From NCBI GenBank assembly GCA_902464015.1, contig CABQHM010000052.1:1-22168 (forward strand): a stretch of 22,168 nucleotides of DNA. Direction: 5' to 3'. Made by a program: the position numbers and the translations under genes. This DNA is from an uncultured Coriobacteriales bacterium. Lineage in GTDB: Bacteria > Actinomycetota > Coriobacteriia > Coriobacteriales > UMGS124. Shown in pieces: positions 8,248 to 15,549 of the stretch; position 1 is the first letter of the stretch, and every line of letters starts with the position of its first letter. The notes below the pieces were generated by a model. The model worked only from the letters and a program-made list of their open reading frames with translations, was not told the origin of the DNA and made no database searches.

Positions 8248-8565
8248 TTACTCCACGGTGCCGTAGGTGAGGCCCCAGCCGTGGGCGGTGACGATCGAGT
8301 TCATCTGGTCGCACAGACGCGCCCTCGTGTAGGTGCCGGACGGCATGAGCGTGCAGACCTCCATGATGTCGTCGCACACGTCGCAGGACTCGGCCAAAAG
8401 GACAAGGTCCAGGCGGCTCGCCTGCTCTTTGCGGGCAAAGAGGGTGTTTACCAGGTCCTGCAACACGCCGTAGTCCTCGCTGCGCACGTTGATGGGGCCG
8501 CTGGGCGCCTTGGTCTCGTCGCGCGTGGGCAAAGTGGCGGCAAATGGGTTGAAGTCGTAGGACAA
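8248..8565 (-). CDS. Small protein of unknown function
   Basis: A 105-residue soluble protein starting at TTG 8565 with a strong GGAGG five bases upstream. It has no signal peptide or membrane helix. The middle is predicted helical and leucine-rich (EDYGVLQDLVNTLFARK), followed by a Cys-containing segment, ESCDVCDDIMEVC, and an ending that looks like a small winged or helical motif (RLCDQMNSIVTAHGW). The CxxC spacing could be a metal or redox site, but three cysteines alone do not prove it. It lies upstream of the metRS-like gene on the same strand with a 102-bp gap and diverges from the aminotransferase. I do not recognise the family. The strong ribosome site and in-character codon usage support it as real. 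Confidence 0.72.
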   Translation of the reverse strand: MSYDFNPFAATLPTRDETKAPSGPINVRSEDYGVLQDLVNTLFARKEQASRLDLVLLAESCDVCDDIMEVCTLMPSGTYTRARLCDQMNSIVTAHGWGLTYGTVE

Positions 8566-8612
8566 AGGGGCCTCCGGGGGTGTGCGGCTGGTTTTGTGAA
8601 TCGCGCAGGCAC

Positions 8613-8618
8613 ACTATA
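8613..8618 (-). promoter_or_regulatory. Putative -10 box for the 105-residue protein gene
   Basis: TATAGT on the minus strand (in GCTATAGTG), about 48 bases upstream of the TTG start. The -35 region is not recognisable. The rest of the 269-bp divergent gap (8566-8834) holds a second possible -10, TATCAT at 8719-8724 on the plus strand, for the aminotransferase, and nothing else I can support. Confidence 0.4.
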
Positions 8619-8834
8619 GCGCATGCCGCGCCGGCCGCAGGGCCCGCCGTCTTGCACCACATGTCCTGCCCGTTGCGTAGATATCGGGCATTTCACGAGC
8701 GCGAAACGTGCGGCAGGCTATCATCTATGGTTGCAGCGAAATCGCCGGATCGTCGCGACGGGGGAGAAGCGGGGCCTTGGGTCCTCGGTTCTGCGTCGCG
8801 CGTTCCGAACATGTCACAAACGAAGGGTGCCGCC

Positions 8835-10133
8835 ATGTCCGCGTCATACTATGAGTCCCTCTCCGACTCCGAGCTTGCAAGTCAGACTGCCGAACTCGAG
8901 GAGCGCATCGCCCAGATCAAGGCGCGCGGCCTGAAGCTCAACATGGCGCGCGGCAAGCCGTCCTCCGAGCAGCTCGACCTGTCCCGCCCCATGCTCGACG
9001 TCCTGAAGTCCGATGCCGTTCTCGCAGACGGCGGCGTCGACTGCGCAAACTACGGCTGCCTCGAGGGCATCCCGTCGTGCCGCAAGTTCTTCGGCGACAT
9101 CCTGGGCGTGCCTGCCGAGAACGTCCTCATCGGCGGCGAGAGCTCGCTCACCCTCATGTACGACGCCGTCAGCCACGCCATGGTCAAGGGCGTCTGCGGC
9201 GCCGACCCGATGCTTTTGCAGATGCAGGCCCGCAAGCTCAAGTGGATCTGCCTCGTTCCCGGCTACGACCGCCACTTCGGCATCGTCTCGCAGTTCGGCT
9301 TCGAGTGCGTCTGCGTGCCGCTGGGCGAGGACGGCCCGGACATGGACGCCGTCGAGGCCCTCGTGGCCGACCCCGACGTCAAGGGCATGTGGTGCGTCCC
9401 CAAGTACTCCAACCCCTCGGGCTGCGTCTATTCCGACGAGGTCGTCGAGCGCATCGCGCGCTTGAAGCCCGCCGCGACCGACTTCCGCGTGTACTGGGAC
9501 AACGCCTACTGCGAGCACTTCCTCTACCCCGAGGGTGCCGCCCCCATCGCCAACGTCTTTGAGCTGTCCTGCGCCGCCGGCAACCCCGACCTGGTGTACC
9601 AGTTCTGCTCCACCTCCAAGATCACCTTCCCCGGTGCGGGCGTCTCCGCCATGGCGGCGAGCAAGGCCAACCTCGACGACCTCAAGAGCGAGTACAAGCA
9701 CCGCATGATCGGCCATGACAAGCTCAACCAGCTGCGCCACGTGCTCTACCTGCGCGACCTCGACGGCCTGCGCGCCCATATGGCCAAGCAGGCCCAGATC
9801 ATGCGCCCGCGCTTCGAGCTCGTTGAGAAGCGCTTCACCGAGGGCCTGGGCGACCTCAACGTCGCCAGCTGGACGCATCCGCGCGGCGGCTACTTCGTGT
9901 CGTTCGACGGCCCCGAGGGTTCGGCCAAGGCGGTGTTCGAGCTGTGCGCCGAGTGCGGCGTGACGCTCACGGGCGCCGGCGCCACCTATCCGGGCGGGGT
10001 CGACCCCAAGGACTCCAACATTCGCATCGCGCCCACCTATCCCACCCTTTCCGAACTCGACGAGGCGCTGGGTGTGTTCGTGACCTGCGTCAAGCTCGTG
10101 AGCGCACGTCTGGCGCGTGCCGCAAGGGCCTAG
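8835..10133 (+). CDS. Aspartate aminotransferase, subgroup Ic (PLP-dependent)
   Basis: Cytosolic fold-type I PLP enzyme that interconverts aspartate and 2-oxoglutarate with oxaloacetate and glutamate. The 432 residues match the Ic subgroup (Pfam Asp_aminotransf type, like M. tuberculosis Rv3722c): signature LNMARGKPSSEQLDLS at 35-50, YSNPSG at 191-196, the PLP-ring aspartate D222 in YWDNAY, Schiff-base lysine K262 in STSKITFPGAG, and the substrate arginine near the C-terminus in SNIRIAPT. Start ATG 8835 has GAAGGG 7 bases upstream; the frame is open further upstream, but that extension has no family match. It is first in the run leading to menG, 9 bases before it. Aspartate supply or nitrogen transfer is its general role; a specific link to quinone synthesis is not shown. 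Confidence 0.92.
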   Translation: MSASYYESLSDSELASQTAELEERIAQIKARGLKLNMARGKPSSEQLDLSRPMLDVLKSDAVLADGGVDCANYGCLEGIPSCRKFFGDILGVPAENVLIGGESSLTLMYDAVSHAMVKGVCGADPMLLQMQARKLKWICLVPGYDRHFGIVSQFGFECVCVPLGEDGPDMDAVEALVADPDVKGMWCVPKYSNPSGCVYSDEVVERIARLKPAATDFRVYWDNAYCEHFLYPEGAAPIANVFELSCAAGNPDLVYQFCSTSKITFPGAGVSAMAASKANLDDLKSEYKHRMIGHDKLNQLRHVLYLRDLDGLRAHMAKQAQIMRPRFELVEKRFTEGLGDLNVASWTHPRGGYFVSFDGPEGSAKAVFELCAECGVTLTGAGATYPGGVDPKDSNIRIAPTYPTLSELDEALGVFVTCVKLVSARLARAARA

Positions 10134-10142
10134 GGGACGCGC

Positions 10143-10901
10143 ATGGAGACTCCCGAGCTCAACCTCGATCAAAAGGGCGAGATGGTGCAGGGCATCTTCT
10201 CCAAGATCGCCCGCAAGTACGACACGTTCAACGCCCTGTCGAGCATGGGCATCTACAAGGCTTGGCTCAAGCGCGTGGCGCTCACCGCCGCCTGCACGCC
10301 CCAGGAGCGCGTCCTCGACGTGGCGGGCGGCACGGGCGACGTGTCGTTCGAGCTGTGCCGCCGTTGCCCGCCGGCCAGCGTGGAGGTCTCCGACTTCACG
10401 CCCGAGATGCTCGAGGTGGCGCGGAGCCGCGCCGAGGCCGGCGCCTCGTGCGGGGTTCCCTGCGCCTTCAAGGTCGCCGACGCCATGAACCTGCCCTACG
10501 ACGACGAGTCGTTCGATGTGCTCACGATGGCGTACGGCCTGCGCAACTTCTCCGACCGCAAGCGTGCCATGCGCGAGGCGGCCCGCGTGCTCAAGCCGGG
10601 CGGCCGCGCCGTCATCCTGGAGTTCGGCACGCCCCCCAACGCCGTGTGGCGTGCCATCTACCACGTGTATCTCATGCATGTCGTTCCCGCCGTGGGCGGG
10701 GCGGTGTGCGGGGACTCGTCGGGCTTCAAGTACCTGGCGAGCTCCATTCGCGAGTTTCCCCCGCAGGACACCGTCGTGCGGGAACTGCTTGAGTCGGGCT
10801 TTGAAAAGGCCGATTACCGCGACTGCACGGGAGGCATTGCCGCCGTGTACGAGGCACACAAGGCGCCCCGCGCCACCACACCCGCCGAGAAGCTCGGCTA
10901 A
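10143..10901 (+). CDS. menG: Demethylmenaquinone methyltransferase (MenG/UbiE family)
   Basis: SAM-dependent C-methyltransferase for the last step of menaquinone synthesis, acting on demethylmenaquinone at the inner face of the membrane. The 252 residues carry the Rossmann motif I RVLDVAGGTGD (56-66), the UbiE signature AYGLRNFSDRK (130-140), the post-motif RVLKPGG (148-154), YLASSIREFP (197-206), and the C-terminal GGIAAVYEAHK typical of MenG. GGGG lies about 6 bases before ATG 10143, and the start is 9 bases after the aminotransferase stop. The C-terminus is a little longer than usual (RATTPAEKLG). Its presence implies a quinone-based anaerobic respiration. MenG versus a generic UbiE-type methylase is decided by the signatures; I am confident. 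Confidence 0.92.
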   Translation: METPELNLDQKGEMVQGIFSKIARKYDTFNALSSMGIYKAWLKRVALTAACTPQERVLDVAGGTGDVSFELCRRCPPASVEVSDFTPEMLEVARSRAEAGASCGVPCAFKVADAMNLPYDDESFDVLTMAYGLRNFSDRKRAMREAARVLKPGGRAVILEFGTPPNAVWRAIYHVYLMHVVPAVGGAVCGDSSGFKYLASSIREFPPQDTVVRELLESGFEKADYRDCTGGIAAVYEAHKAPRATTPAEKLG

Positions 10902-10921
10902 ACGACAGGAGGACCGGTCCT

Positions 10922-12319
10922 ATGCTGCTCACATCCCGCTATGTGATTCCCGTGTCCAGCGCGTTTGACACCTACATCGAGTACGGCGCCGTGCTCGTCG
11001 AGGGCGACCGCATCGTCGAGGTCGGCACCGCCGCCGACCTCATGGCGCGCCACCCCGGCGAGGAGGTCCGCGACTTCGGCATGGCGGCCATCATGCCTGG
11101 TTTCGTGGACTGCCACTCGCACTTGGAGTTCTCGCTCATGCGCGGCATCCTCAACGACACGCCCTATGCGAGCTGGAAGGCCTTCATCAACGAGAAGATG
11201 GCCCTGCTCACCATCAAGGACTGGTTCGACTCCGCCTACATCGGCGCCTACGAGGCCCTCACCGCCGGCATCACCTGCGTGGCCGACGTCACCTCCACGG
11301 GCGCATGCCTGCCCGCCATCGCCGAGCTGGGCCTGCGCGGCATCGTGTACCGCAGCGTCGGTGCGCCCGCCCGCAAGCAGGTCGAGGAGGAGATGGGGCG
11401 CGCCGTCGAGCAGATTGGGCAGTGGCGCGGCCAGGTTGCCGACACCGACCGCATCCAGATCGGCATCGCTCCCGAGAACCTCTTTAGCTGCCACCCCCAG
11501 ATCCTCAAGGAGGTCGCGGACTTCGCAAACGCCACCGGCACGCCCGTGGCCATGCACCTGGCCGGCTCGCAGGAGGAGTGCGACTTCATCCGCTACGGCT
11601 CGTCGGTGTTCTCCATCGCCAACGACTCCTCCGACCACCAGGCGTTTGCCCCGCGCCAGTCGGTGGAGCTGCTGCCCGCCGGCTGCACGCCGGTGCAGTA
11701 CGCGCTCAACTGGGACATCCTCGACGTGCCGCAGCTGCTCGCCGTCCATTGCGTCAAGCTTGAGGACCACGACATCGAGCTTCTGCGCGACCACGGCGTG
11801 AGCGTCGCCGTGACGCCGCGCGCCTGCGCCAAGCTCGGCCAGGGTCTGGCGCGCATCCCCGAGATGCGCCGCGCCGGCATCGCCGTGGGCCTGGGCTCCG
11901 ACTCGCCGGCGGCTTCCGACAGCATGGACCCGATCGCCGAGATGCGCTTCGCCATGCTCGCCCTGCGCGCCACGCACGGCAAGGACGGCTTCATCGAGGG
12001 ACCCGACATGATCCGCATGGCCACGCTCGACTCCGCCCGCGCCCTGGGTCTCGACGACCTCGTGGGCTCGCTCGATCCGGGCAAGAAGGCCGACATCATC
12101 GCCATCGACCTGTCCGACTCGCGCCAGGCCCCCACGCACTTCCCCACCTCCGCCGTTGTGCATACCTCCAGTAGGGATGATGTCATGATGACGATGGTCG
12201 ACGGCAATATCGTCTATGATGCCGCTGACAAGTTCTGCCAAGTGCCTAACGCCGACACGCACGAGATGCGAAGGATTACCCAGAGCCTCGAGACCGTGCG
12301 TCGTCGCCTGAGGTCGTAA
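10922..12319 (+). CDS. Amidohydrolase, candidate aminofutalosine/SAH/MTA-type deaminase
   Basis: Metal-dependent deaminase of the amidohydrolase superfamily, ATZ/TRZ-SAH/MTA deaminase group. In 465 residues I see the HxH pair H65/H67 in DCHSHLEFSLMRG, H212 in MHLAGSQEE, H276 in AVHCVKL and the catalytic aspartate D327 in GLGSDSPAAS, in family order, plus the usual N- and C-terminal beta-sandwich halves (ending DPGKKADIIAID). SD AGGAGG is 9 bases before ATG 10922 and 20 bases separate it from menG. This group includes aminodeoxyfutalosine deaminase of the futalosine menaquinone route, which would fit the menG neighbour, but also SAH, MTA and guanine-type deaminases. The substrate is therefore an inference from context; the enzyme class is clear. 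Confidence 0.88.
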   Translation: MLLTSRYVIPVSSAFDTYIEYGAVLVEGDRIVEVGTAADLMARHPGEEVRDFGMAAIMPGFVDCHSHLEFSLMRGILNDTPYASWKAFINEKMALLTIKDWFDSAYIGAYEALTAGITCVADVTSTGACLPAIAELGLRGIVYRSVGAPARKQVEEEMGRAVEQIGQWRGQVADTDRIQIGIAPENLFSCHPQILKEVADFANATGTPVAMHLAGSQEECDFIRYGSSVFSIANDSSDHQAFAPRQSVELLPAGCTPVQYALNWDILDVPQLLAVHCVKLEDHDIELLRDHGVSVAVTPRACAKLGQGLARIPEMRRAGIAVGLGSDSPAASDSMDPIAEMRFAMLALRATHGKDGFIEGPDMIRMATLDSARALGLDDLVGSLDPGKKADIIAIDLSDSRQAPTHFPTSAVVHTSSRDDVMMTMVDGNIVYDAADKFCQVPNADTHEMRRITQSLETVRRRLRS

Positions 12320-12344
12320 CTCCAGCTAGAAAGGTCGTTTTTCC

Positions 12345-12608
12345 ATGTCAGATTCTGCCGATCAGTTCTTCCCCGAGGAGGGCGGAGCCCAGGGGGACGT
12401 CGCCCCCACGGCCGGTCCTTCGTCTAAGCGCGAGAAGGGTGCCATCAAGCCGCCGACGTTCGGCATGGCTGTCGCCATCGCCGTCGTGGCTCTGCTGCTT
12501 GGTTTGGGCGTGGGGTATTTTGCGGGTATGTACGTCGCTTCGAACTCGCAAATCGCAGCCGACGGTCTCACCAATGGAGCAGCCGCAGCCGCGGCGAAAA
12601 CTGAGTAG
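12345..12608 (+). CDS. Small single-pass membrane protein of unknown function
   Basis: An 87-residue protein: an acidic disordered N-terminus (about 1-25), a basic patch SSKREKG (26-32), one transmembrane helix at about 39-64 with glycine packing motifs (LLGLGVGYFAGMY), and an alanine-rich tail. The charge pattern suggests the N-terminus is inside. SD AAAGG lies about 10 bases before ATG 12345. It is 25 bases after the amidohydrolase and 9 before the TPR gene, so co-transcription is very likely. No family recognised. The similar size and topology of the next protein's anchor suggests the two may act together at the membrane. Confidence 0.82.
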   Translation: MSDSADQFFPEEGGAQGDVAPTAGPSSKREKGAIKPPTFGMAVAIAVVALLLGLGVGYFAGMYVASNSQIAADGLTNGAAAAAAKTE

Positions 12609-12617
12609 GAGAATCTC

Positions 12618-13514
12618 GTGGCTTTTGATAAGAACAACACCCCGGGTTGGATGAAGGTCGTCATCGTCGCCTTTGCCGTTATCCTGGTGGTCTCGATGTG
12701 CCTGCCGTTCTTCAGCAGCTGCTCGTTCAACTCCGGCAACGCCTCCCAGCAGGCCGAAGAGTCTGACCAGCAGGCCGATTCCACGGCGAACACCACCACG
12801 GTCGCCGCAGTCAAGCAGAAGTACTCCGGCATCATCACGAGCCAGGAGCAGAAGCTTGCCGACAACCCTGCAAACACCACGGCCATGGCAAGCCTGGGCA
12901 ACAACTACATGGACATGGCCAATGCCATGCGTGCGGCGTCCGACTACTCTGGTAACGAAGACCAGGTCGAGGAGGCTTTCGCCACGGCCGCCGATTACTA
13001 CGGTCAGTACCTGGCCAAGGAGACCTCGCAGGCCGTGAGCGTCGACCATGCCGTGTGCCTCTTCTACGGCGGCAAGGCCGACGAGGGCCTCGCTGAGCTC
13101 ACCGCTTACGTGGAGGGCGACGGTGCCGACTACGCCATGGCGTGGTTCAACCTGGGCGTTATGCACTACACCGGTGAGACCCCCGACTACGCCGCTGCGG
13201 TCGAGGCATTCAACAAGGCCGCCGAGCTTGACTCCGACGGCTCTGCCGGTGTGTCCATGACGGCTCAGATTTACGCCCAGCTGGCGCAGAACGCGCTCGA
13301 CGGACAGAGCTCCGACAGCGAGGACGCTGCAGACGCCGACTCCTCGAGCGCCGAGGGCACTGCCGACGCTGGATCCTCGGACGTCGAGGCTTCCGCCGAC
13401 GCTGATGCCGCCGACGCGCAGAAGGACGACGAGAAGGCGGCGGGCGAGGCTTCCAGCGACAAGGCGGCGGACGACGCCGACGCGCAGAAGGACGCCGATT
13501 CGGCCACGAAGTAA
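12618..13514 (+). CDS. Membrane-anchored TPR protein with acidic low-complexity tail
   Basis: A 298-residue protein starting at GTG 12618 with AGGAG 7 bases upstream. An N-terminal anchor helix (about 11-33) is followed by a polar linker rich in Gln/Ser/Thr (36-62) and a TPR-like helical repeat region (about 65-215): ADNPANTTAMASLGNNY, a second pair around DHAVCLFYGGKADEGLAEL, and AWFNLGVMHYTGETPDY/AAAVEAFNKAAELD, which is a good TPR. The last 80 residues are Asp/Ala/Ser/Glu repeats with a duplicated ADAQKD element. Such proteins usually scaffold protein complexes at the membrane. The TPR domain is probably outside if the anchor behaves as an uncleaved signal, but this is not certain. The partner is unknown; the preceding single-helix protein is a candidate. 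Confidence 0.87.
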   Translation: MAFDKNNTPGWMKVVIVAFAVILVVSMCLPFFSSCSFNSGNASQQAEESDQQADSTANTTTVAAVKQKYSGIITSQEQKLADNPANTTAMASLGNNYMDMANAMRAASDYSGNEDQVEEAFATAADYYGQYLAKETSQAVSVDHAVCLFYGGKADEGLAELTAYVEGDGADYAMAWFNLGVMHYTGETPDYAAAVEAFNKAAELDSDGSAGVSMTAQIYAQLAQNALDGQSSDSEDAADADSSSAEGTADAGSSDVEASADADAADAQKDDEKAAGEASSDKAADDADAQKDADSATK

Positions 13515-13556
13515 CCGCTCGCACGGCCTTTATGGACAAGTTTGGCAATCTTGGTG

Positions 13557-13584
13557 TTTGGAAGGTGTGCCAATCGGGTATTCA
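13557..13584 (+). promoter_or_regulatory. Weak putative promoter of the STAS gene
   Basis: TTTGGA (13557-13562), a 16-base spacer and TATTCA (13579-13584) lie about 40 bases before the STAS start in a 108-bp gap. The matches are poor; it is listed because the gap is the longest in this gene run. Confidence 0.3.
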
Positions 13585-13622
13585 AGGGCAGTCGCGACGA
13601 CAGTCCCAAGGAGGATTTGCTT

Positions 13623-13940
13623 ATGAACCTACAGGTAGAGAGCATGGCGCAGGGAAGGAGGCTGCGCGTCGTCGTGAGCGGCGAGGTCGACGTGAGCAAC
13701 GCCGAGGACCTGCGCGCCCAGATCGACGCTGGCCTGTCTGACGAGACCGTGCAGGAAGTCGAGGTCGACATGGCCGAGGTTTCCTACATCGACTCGACGG
13801 GCATCGGCGTGCTTGTGGGTTCGGCCCACAAGGCTCAGGACTCCGGTCGTGTCTTCCAGGTGCTCAATCCCCAGGCCAACGTCCTGAGGATTTTGGGCCT
13901 GCTTGGCGTTGACGAGGTGCTCGGACTCAAAGAGTCCTAA
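13623..13940 (+). CDS. STAS-domain anti-sigma factor antagonist
   Basis: A 105-residue single STAS domain of the SpoIIAA/RsbV type. These bind an anti-sigma kinase when the conserved serine is unphosphorylated and release the sigma factor. The serine is S58 in YIDSTGIGVLVG; the N-terminal strand (LRVVVSGEVDVSNAEDLR) and the C-terminal VLRILGLLGVDEVL are family-typical. ATG 13623 has a strong AAGGAGG 8 bases upstream; the frame is open for 27 more codons upstream, but without SD or homology. No anti-sigma kinase, PP2C phosphatase or sigma factor lies beside it in this window, so its partners are elsewhere. Family assignment is firm. Confidence 0.92.
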   Translation: MNLQVESMAQGRRLRVVVSGEVDVSNAEDLRAQIDAGLSDETVQEVEVDMAEVSYIDSTGIGVLVGSAHKAQDSGRVFQVLNPQANVLRILGLLGVDEVLGLKES

Positions 13941-13954
13941 TCCTTGGAACGACA

Positions 13955-13984
13955 AAAACCGCCCCGGTTTTGCCGACTTGGCAA
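13955..13984 (+). terminator. Possible terminator after the STAS gene
   Basis: AAAACCG and CGGTTTT form a 7-bp stem with a 3-base loop (13955-13971), and an overlapping second stem TTTGCC/GGCAAA follows to 13984. The two are mutually exclusive. The T-run is only four bases, so efficiency is doubtful. Confidence 0.5.
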
Positions 13985-14017
13985 ACTAGTGCGATTTTTG
14001 TGGGCGTCTCGGCGCAT

Positions 14018-14040
14018 GTCTTGCCCTATACTGTCAAGAC
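14018..14040 (+). promoter_or_regulatory. tatA -10 region inside an inverted repeat
   Basis: A TATACT -10-like box (14027-14032) sits between GTCTTG (14018-14023) and CAAGAC (14035-14040), a perfect 6-bp inverted repeat. It lies about 65 bases before the TatA start. The -35 is poor. It could be an operator, but arms this short also occur by chance. Confidence 0.4.
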
Positions 14041-14098
14041 TTGCGCGCACCACAGGGGCGCAAACCGTAATGCCCGCATGCAACAGAAAGGTCCCACG

Positions 14099-14695
14099 GT
14101 GTTAGGAATCGGTGGTACCGAGCTCGCGATCATCCTCATATTCGGCTTCCTCATCTTCGGTCCGGATCGGCTTCCCGCCATGGGTCGCACCATTGGCCGT
14201 GCCTTGAGGCAGTTCCGTCAGGCCCAGGACCAGATGAACAAGATGGTCCAGACCGAGATCGTGAACCCGCTCAATGAGTCCATGAAAGAGCCTGCCAAGA
14301 AGCAGGGCCCCAAGAAGAAGGTCACCGGTGCCGCCGCTTCGGCCAAGCCCGAGACGTTCGCCGAGAAGAAGGCGCGCCTTGCCGCCGAGGCCGATGCCGT
14401 TGCCAAGCGCAAGGCCGCCGGCGAGACGGCTCCTGCCGCCGAGACGCCGGCCGCTCCCGCGAAGAAGGCCGGTACCTCCGAGACGTTCGCCGAGCGTAAG
14501 GCTCGCCTTGAGGCTGAGAAGGCCGCTGCCGCCGAGAAGAAGCCTGCCGCAACGGCTGCCAAGCCCGCGACCACGGCAAAGAAGAGCACCTCCTCGGCTG
14601 CCAAGCTCTATGGTATCGACAAGGATCGCATCGCAGCCGCCCGTGCAGCTGCCGCTGCCCAGAAGGCTGAGAAGGAGGAACAGGCCGACGCCTAA
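14099..14695 (+). CDS. tatA: Twin-arginine translocase subunit TatA/TatB with long basic tail
   Basis: Single-pass pore-forming component of the Tat system, which exports folded proteins. With start GTG 14099 (AAAGG 7 bases upstream) the N-terminus reads MLGIGGTELAII, the membrane helix ends at FGPDRLP (20-26), and an amphipathic helix follows (GRTIGRALRQFRQAQ). Residue 8 is Glu and residues 21-22 are Gly-Pro; both occur in TatB and in many Gram-positive TatA, so I do not separate A from B. The tail (about 60-198) is unusually long, Ala/Lys-rich and contains two copies of an ETFAEKKARLAAE-like repeat (DNA repeat GAGACGTTCGCCGAG at 14351 and 14480). It is 20 bases upstream of tatC. An upstream ATG would place the ribosome site inside the gene and is rejected. 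Confidence 0.92.
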   Translation: MLGIGGTELAIILIFGFLIFGPDRLPAMGRTIGRALRQFRQAQDQMNKMVQTEIVNPLNESMKEPAKKQGPKKKVTGAAASAKPETFAEKKARLAAEADAVAKRKAAGETAPAAETPAAPAKKAGTSETFAERKARLEAEKAAAAEKKPAATAAKPATTAKKSTSSAAKLYGIDKDRIAAARAAAAAQKAEKEEQADA

Positions 14696-14715
14696 GGGCG
14701 GCCTGGAGACATACC

Positions 14716-15546
14716 ATGCCTATCGGACCCGCACGCATGCCCCTGATGGATCACCTCGGCGAACTCCGTCGCCGTCTGACCATCGTCGTCACGTCGCTTT
14801 TTGTCACCGCCCTCGTTCTGTACTTCGCGACTCCTTCGCTCATCAACTTCCTGATGGCCCCTGTGCAGGAGTTCATCCCGCCGTCGCTGGCCGGCGACGT
14901 CGCCTCGGGACTCTACGTCAGCTCTCCTCTGGGCGGCTTCTCCATCAGGTTCCGCGTCGCCATCTTCGCGGCCGTGTGCGTTTGCTCGCCCATCGTGCTG
15001 TGGGAGATTCTCGCGTTCTTCCTCCCGGCGCTTAAGCCCAACGAGCGTCGCTGGGTCGTGCCTACCCTGGCCGTCGGCGTGTTCCTGTTCGTCTTCGGTA
15101 TCGTCTTCTGCTACTGCGTCATCCTGGGTGCTGCCTTTGGTTGGATGACCGGCGAGTCCGATGCCATCGGTACGGTCCTTCCCGACGCCGAGACCTACAT
15201 CAAGGCCATCCTGGGTCTTGAGATTGCCTTCGGCATCGCATTCGAGCTGCCGCTCATCGTGTTCTACCTCATCGTGTTCAACCTCGTGCCGTACAAGACG
15301 TTCCGCAAGAACTGGCGTACCATCTACGTCGTGCTCCTCGTCCTGTGCGCCATGGTCACGCCTGACGCAAGCCCGGTCACGATGCTCTTCATGTTCGCGG
15401 CCCTGCTGTCCATGTACGAGATCTCGATGATCGTTGCCCGCTTCGTTCTGTCCAAGCGCATCGCCAAGCAGAAGGCCGACGGCACCTGGGTCGACCCCGA
15501 CGAGGACGAGGACGACGACGATGATGAAGACGAGGACAAGGAATAA
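14716..15546 (+). CDS. tatC: Twin-arginine translocase receptor TatC with acidic C-terminus
   Basis: Six-helix membrane protein that recognises twin-arginine signal peptides. The 276 residues open with MPLMDHLGELRRRL, the TatC signature, followed by helices at about 22-40, 75-105, 115-140, 160-182, 195-210 and 215-240, with MVTPDASPVTMLFM in the conserved last third. GGAG lies 7 bases before ATG 14716. The C-terminal 17 residues (260-276) are almost all Asp/Glu (DPDEDEDDDDDEDEDKE), facing the cytoplasm in the known topology; this is not typical of E. coli TatC. Its last codons supply the AAGGA used by hypA, 3 bases downstream, so translation is probably coupled. Confidence 0.95.
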   Translation: MPIGPARMPLMDHLGELRRRLTIVVTSLFVTALVLYFATPSLINFLMAPVQEFIPPSLAGDVASGLYVSSPLGGFSIRFRVAIFAAVCVCSPIVLWEILAFFLPALKPNERRWVVPTLAVGVFLFVFGIVFCYCVILGAAFGWMTGESDAIGTVLPDAETYIKAILGLEIAFGIAFELPLIVFYLIVFNLVPYKTFRKNWRTIYVVLLVLCAMVTPDASPVTMLFMFAALLSMYEISMIVARFVLSKRIAKQKADGTWVDPDEDEDDDDDEDEDKE

Positions 15547-15549
15547 CCC

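Noticed and set aside
8580..8834. N-terminal extension of the aminotransferase by 85 codons
   Set aside because: It has no homology, and a good ribosome site precedes ATG 8835.
8844..10859. 671-codon minus-strand frame across aminotransferase and menG
   Set aside because: It spans two well-supported genes and their gap and has no recognisable domain or ribosome site.
13315..13512. Repeats in the TPR protein tail as a mobile or CRISPR-like repeat
   Set aside because: These are imperfect Ala/Asp/Ser codon repeats in frame, explained by the low-complexity protein tail.
15495..15540. GAC/GAG-rich tract at the end of tatC as a tandem repeat
   Set aside because: It is coding sequence for the acidic TatC tail with mixed Asp/Glu codons, not a clean repeat array.
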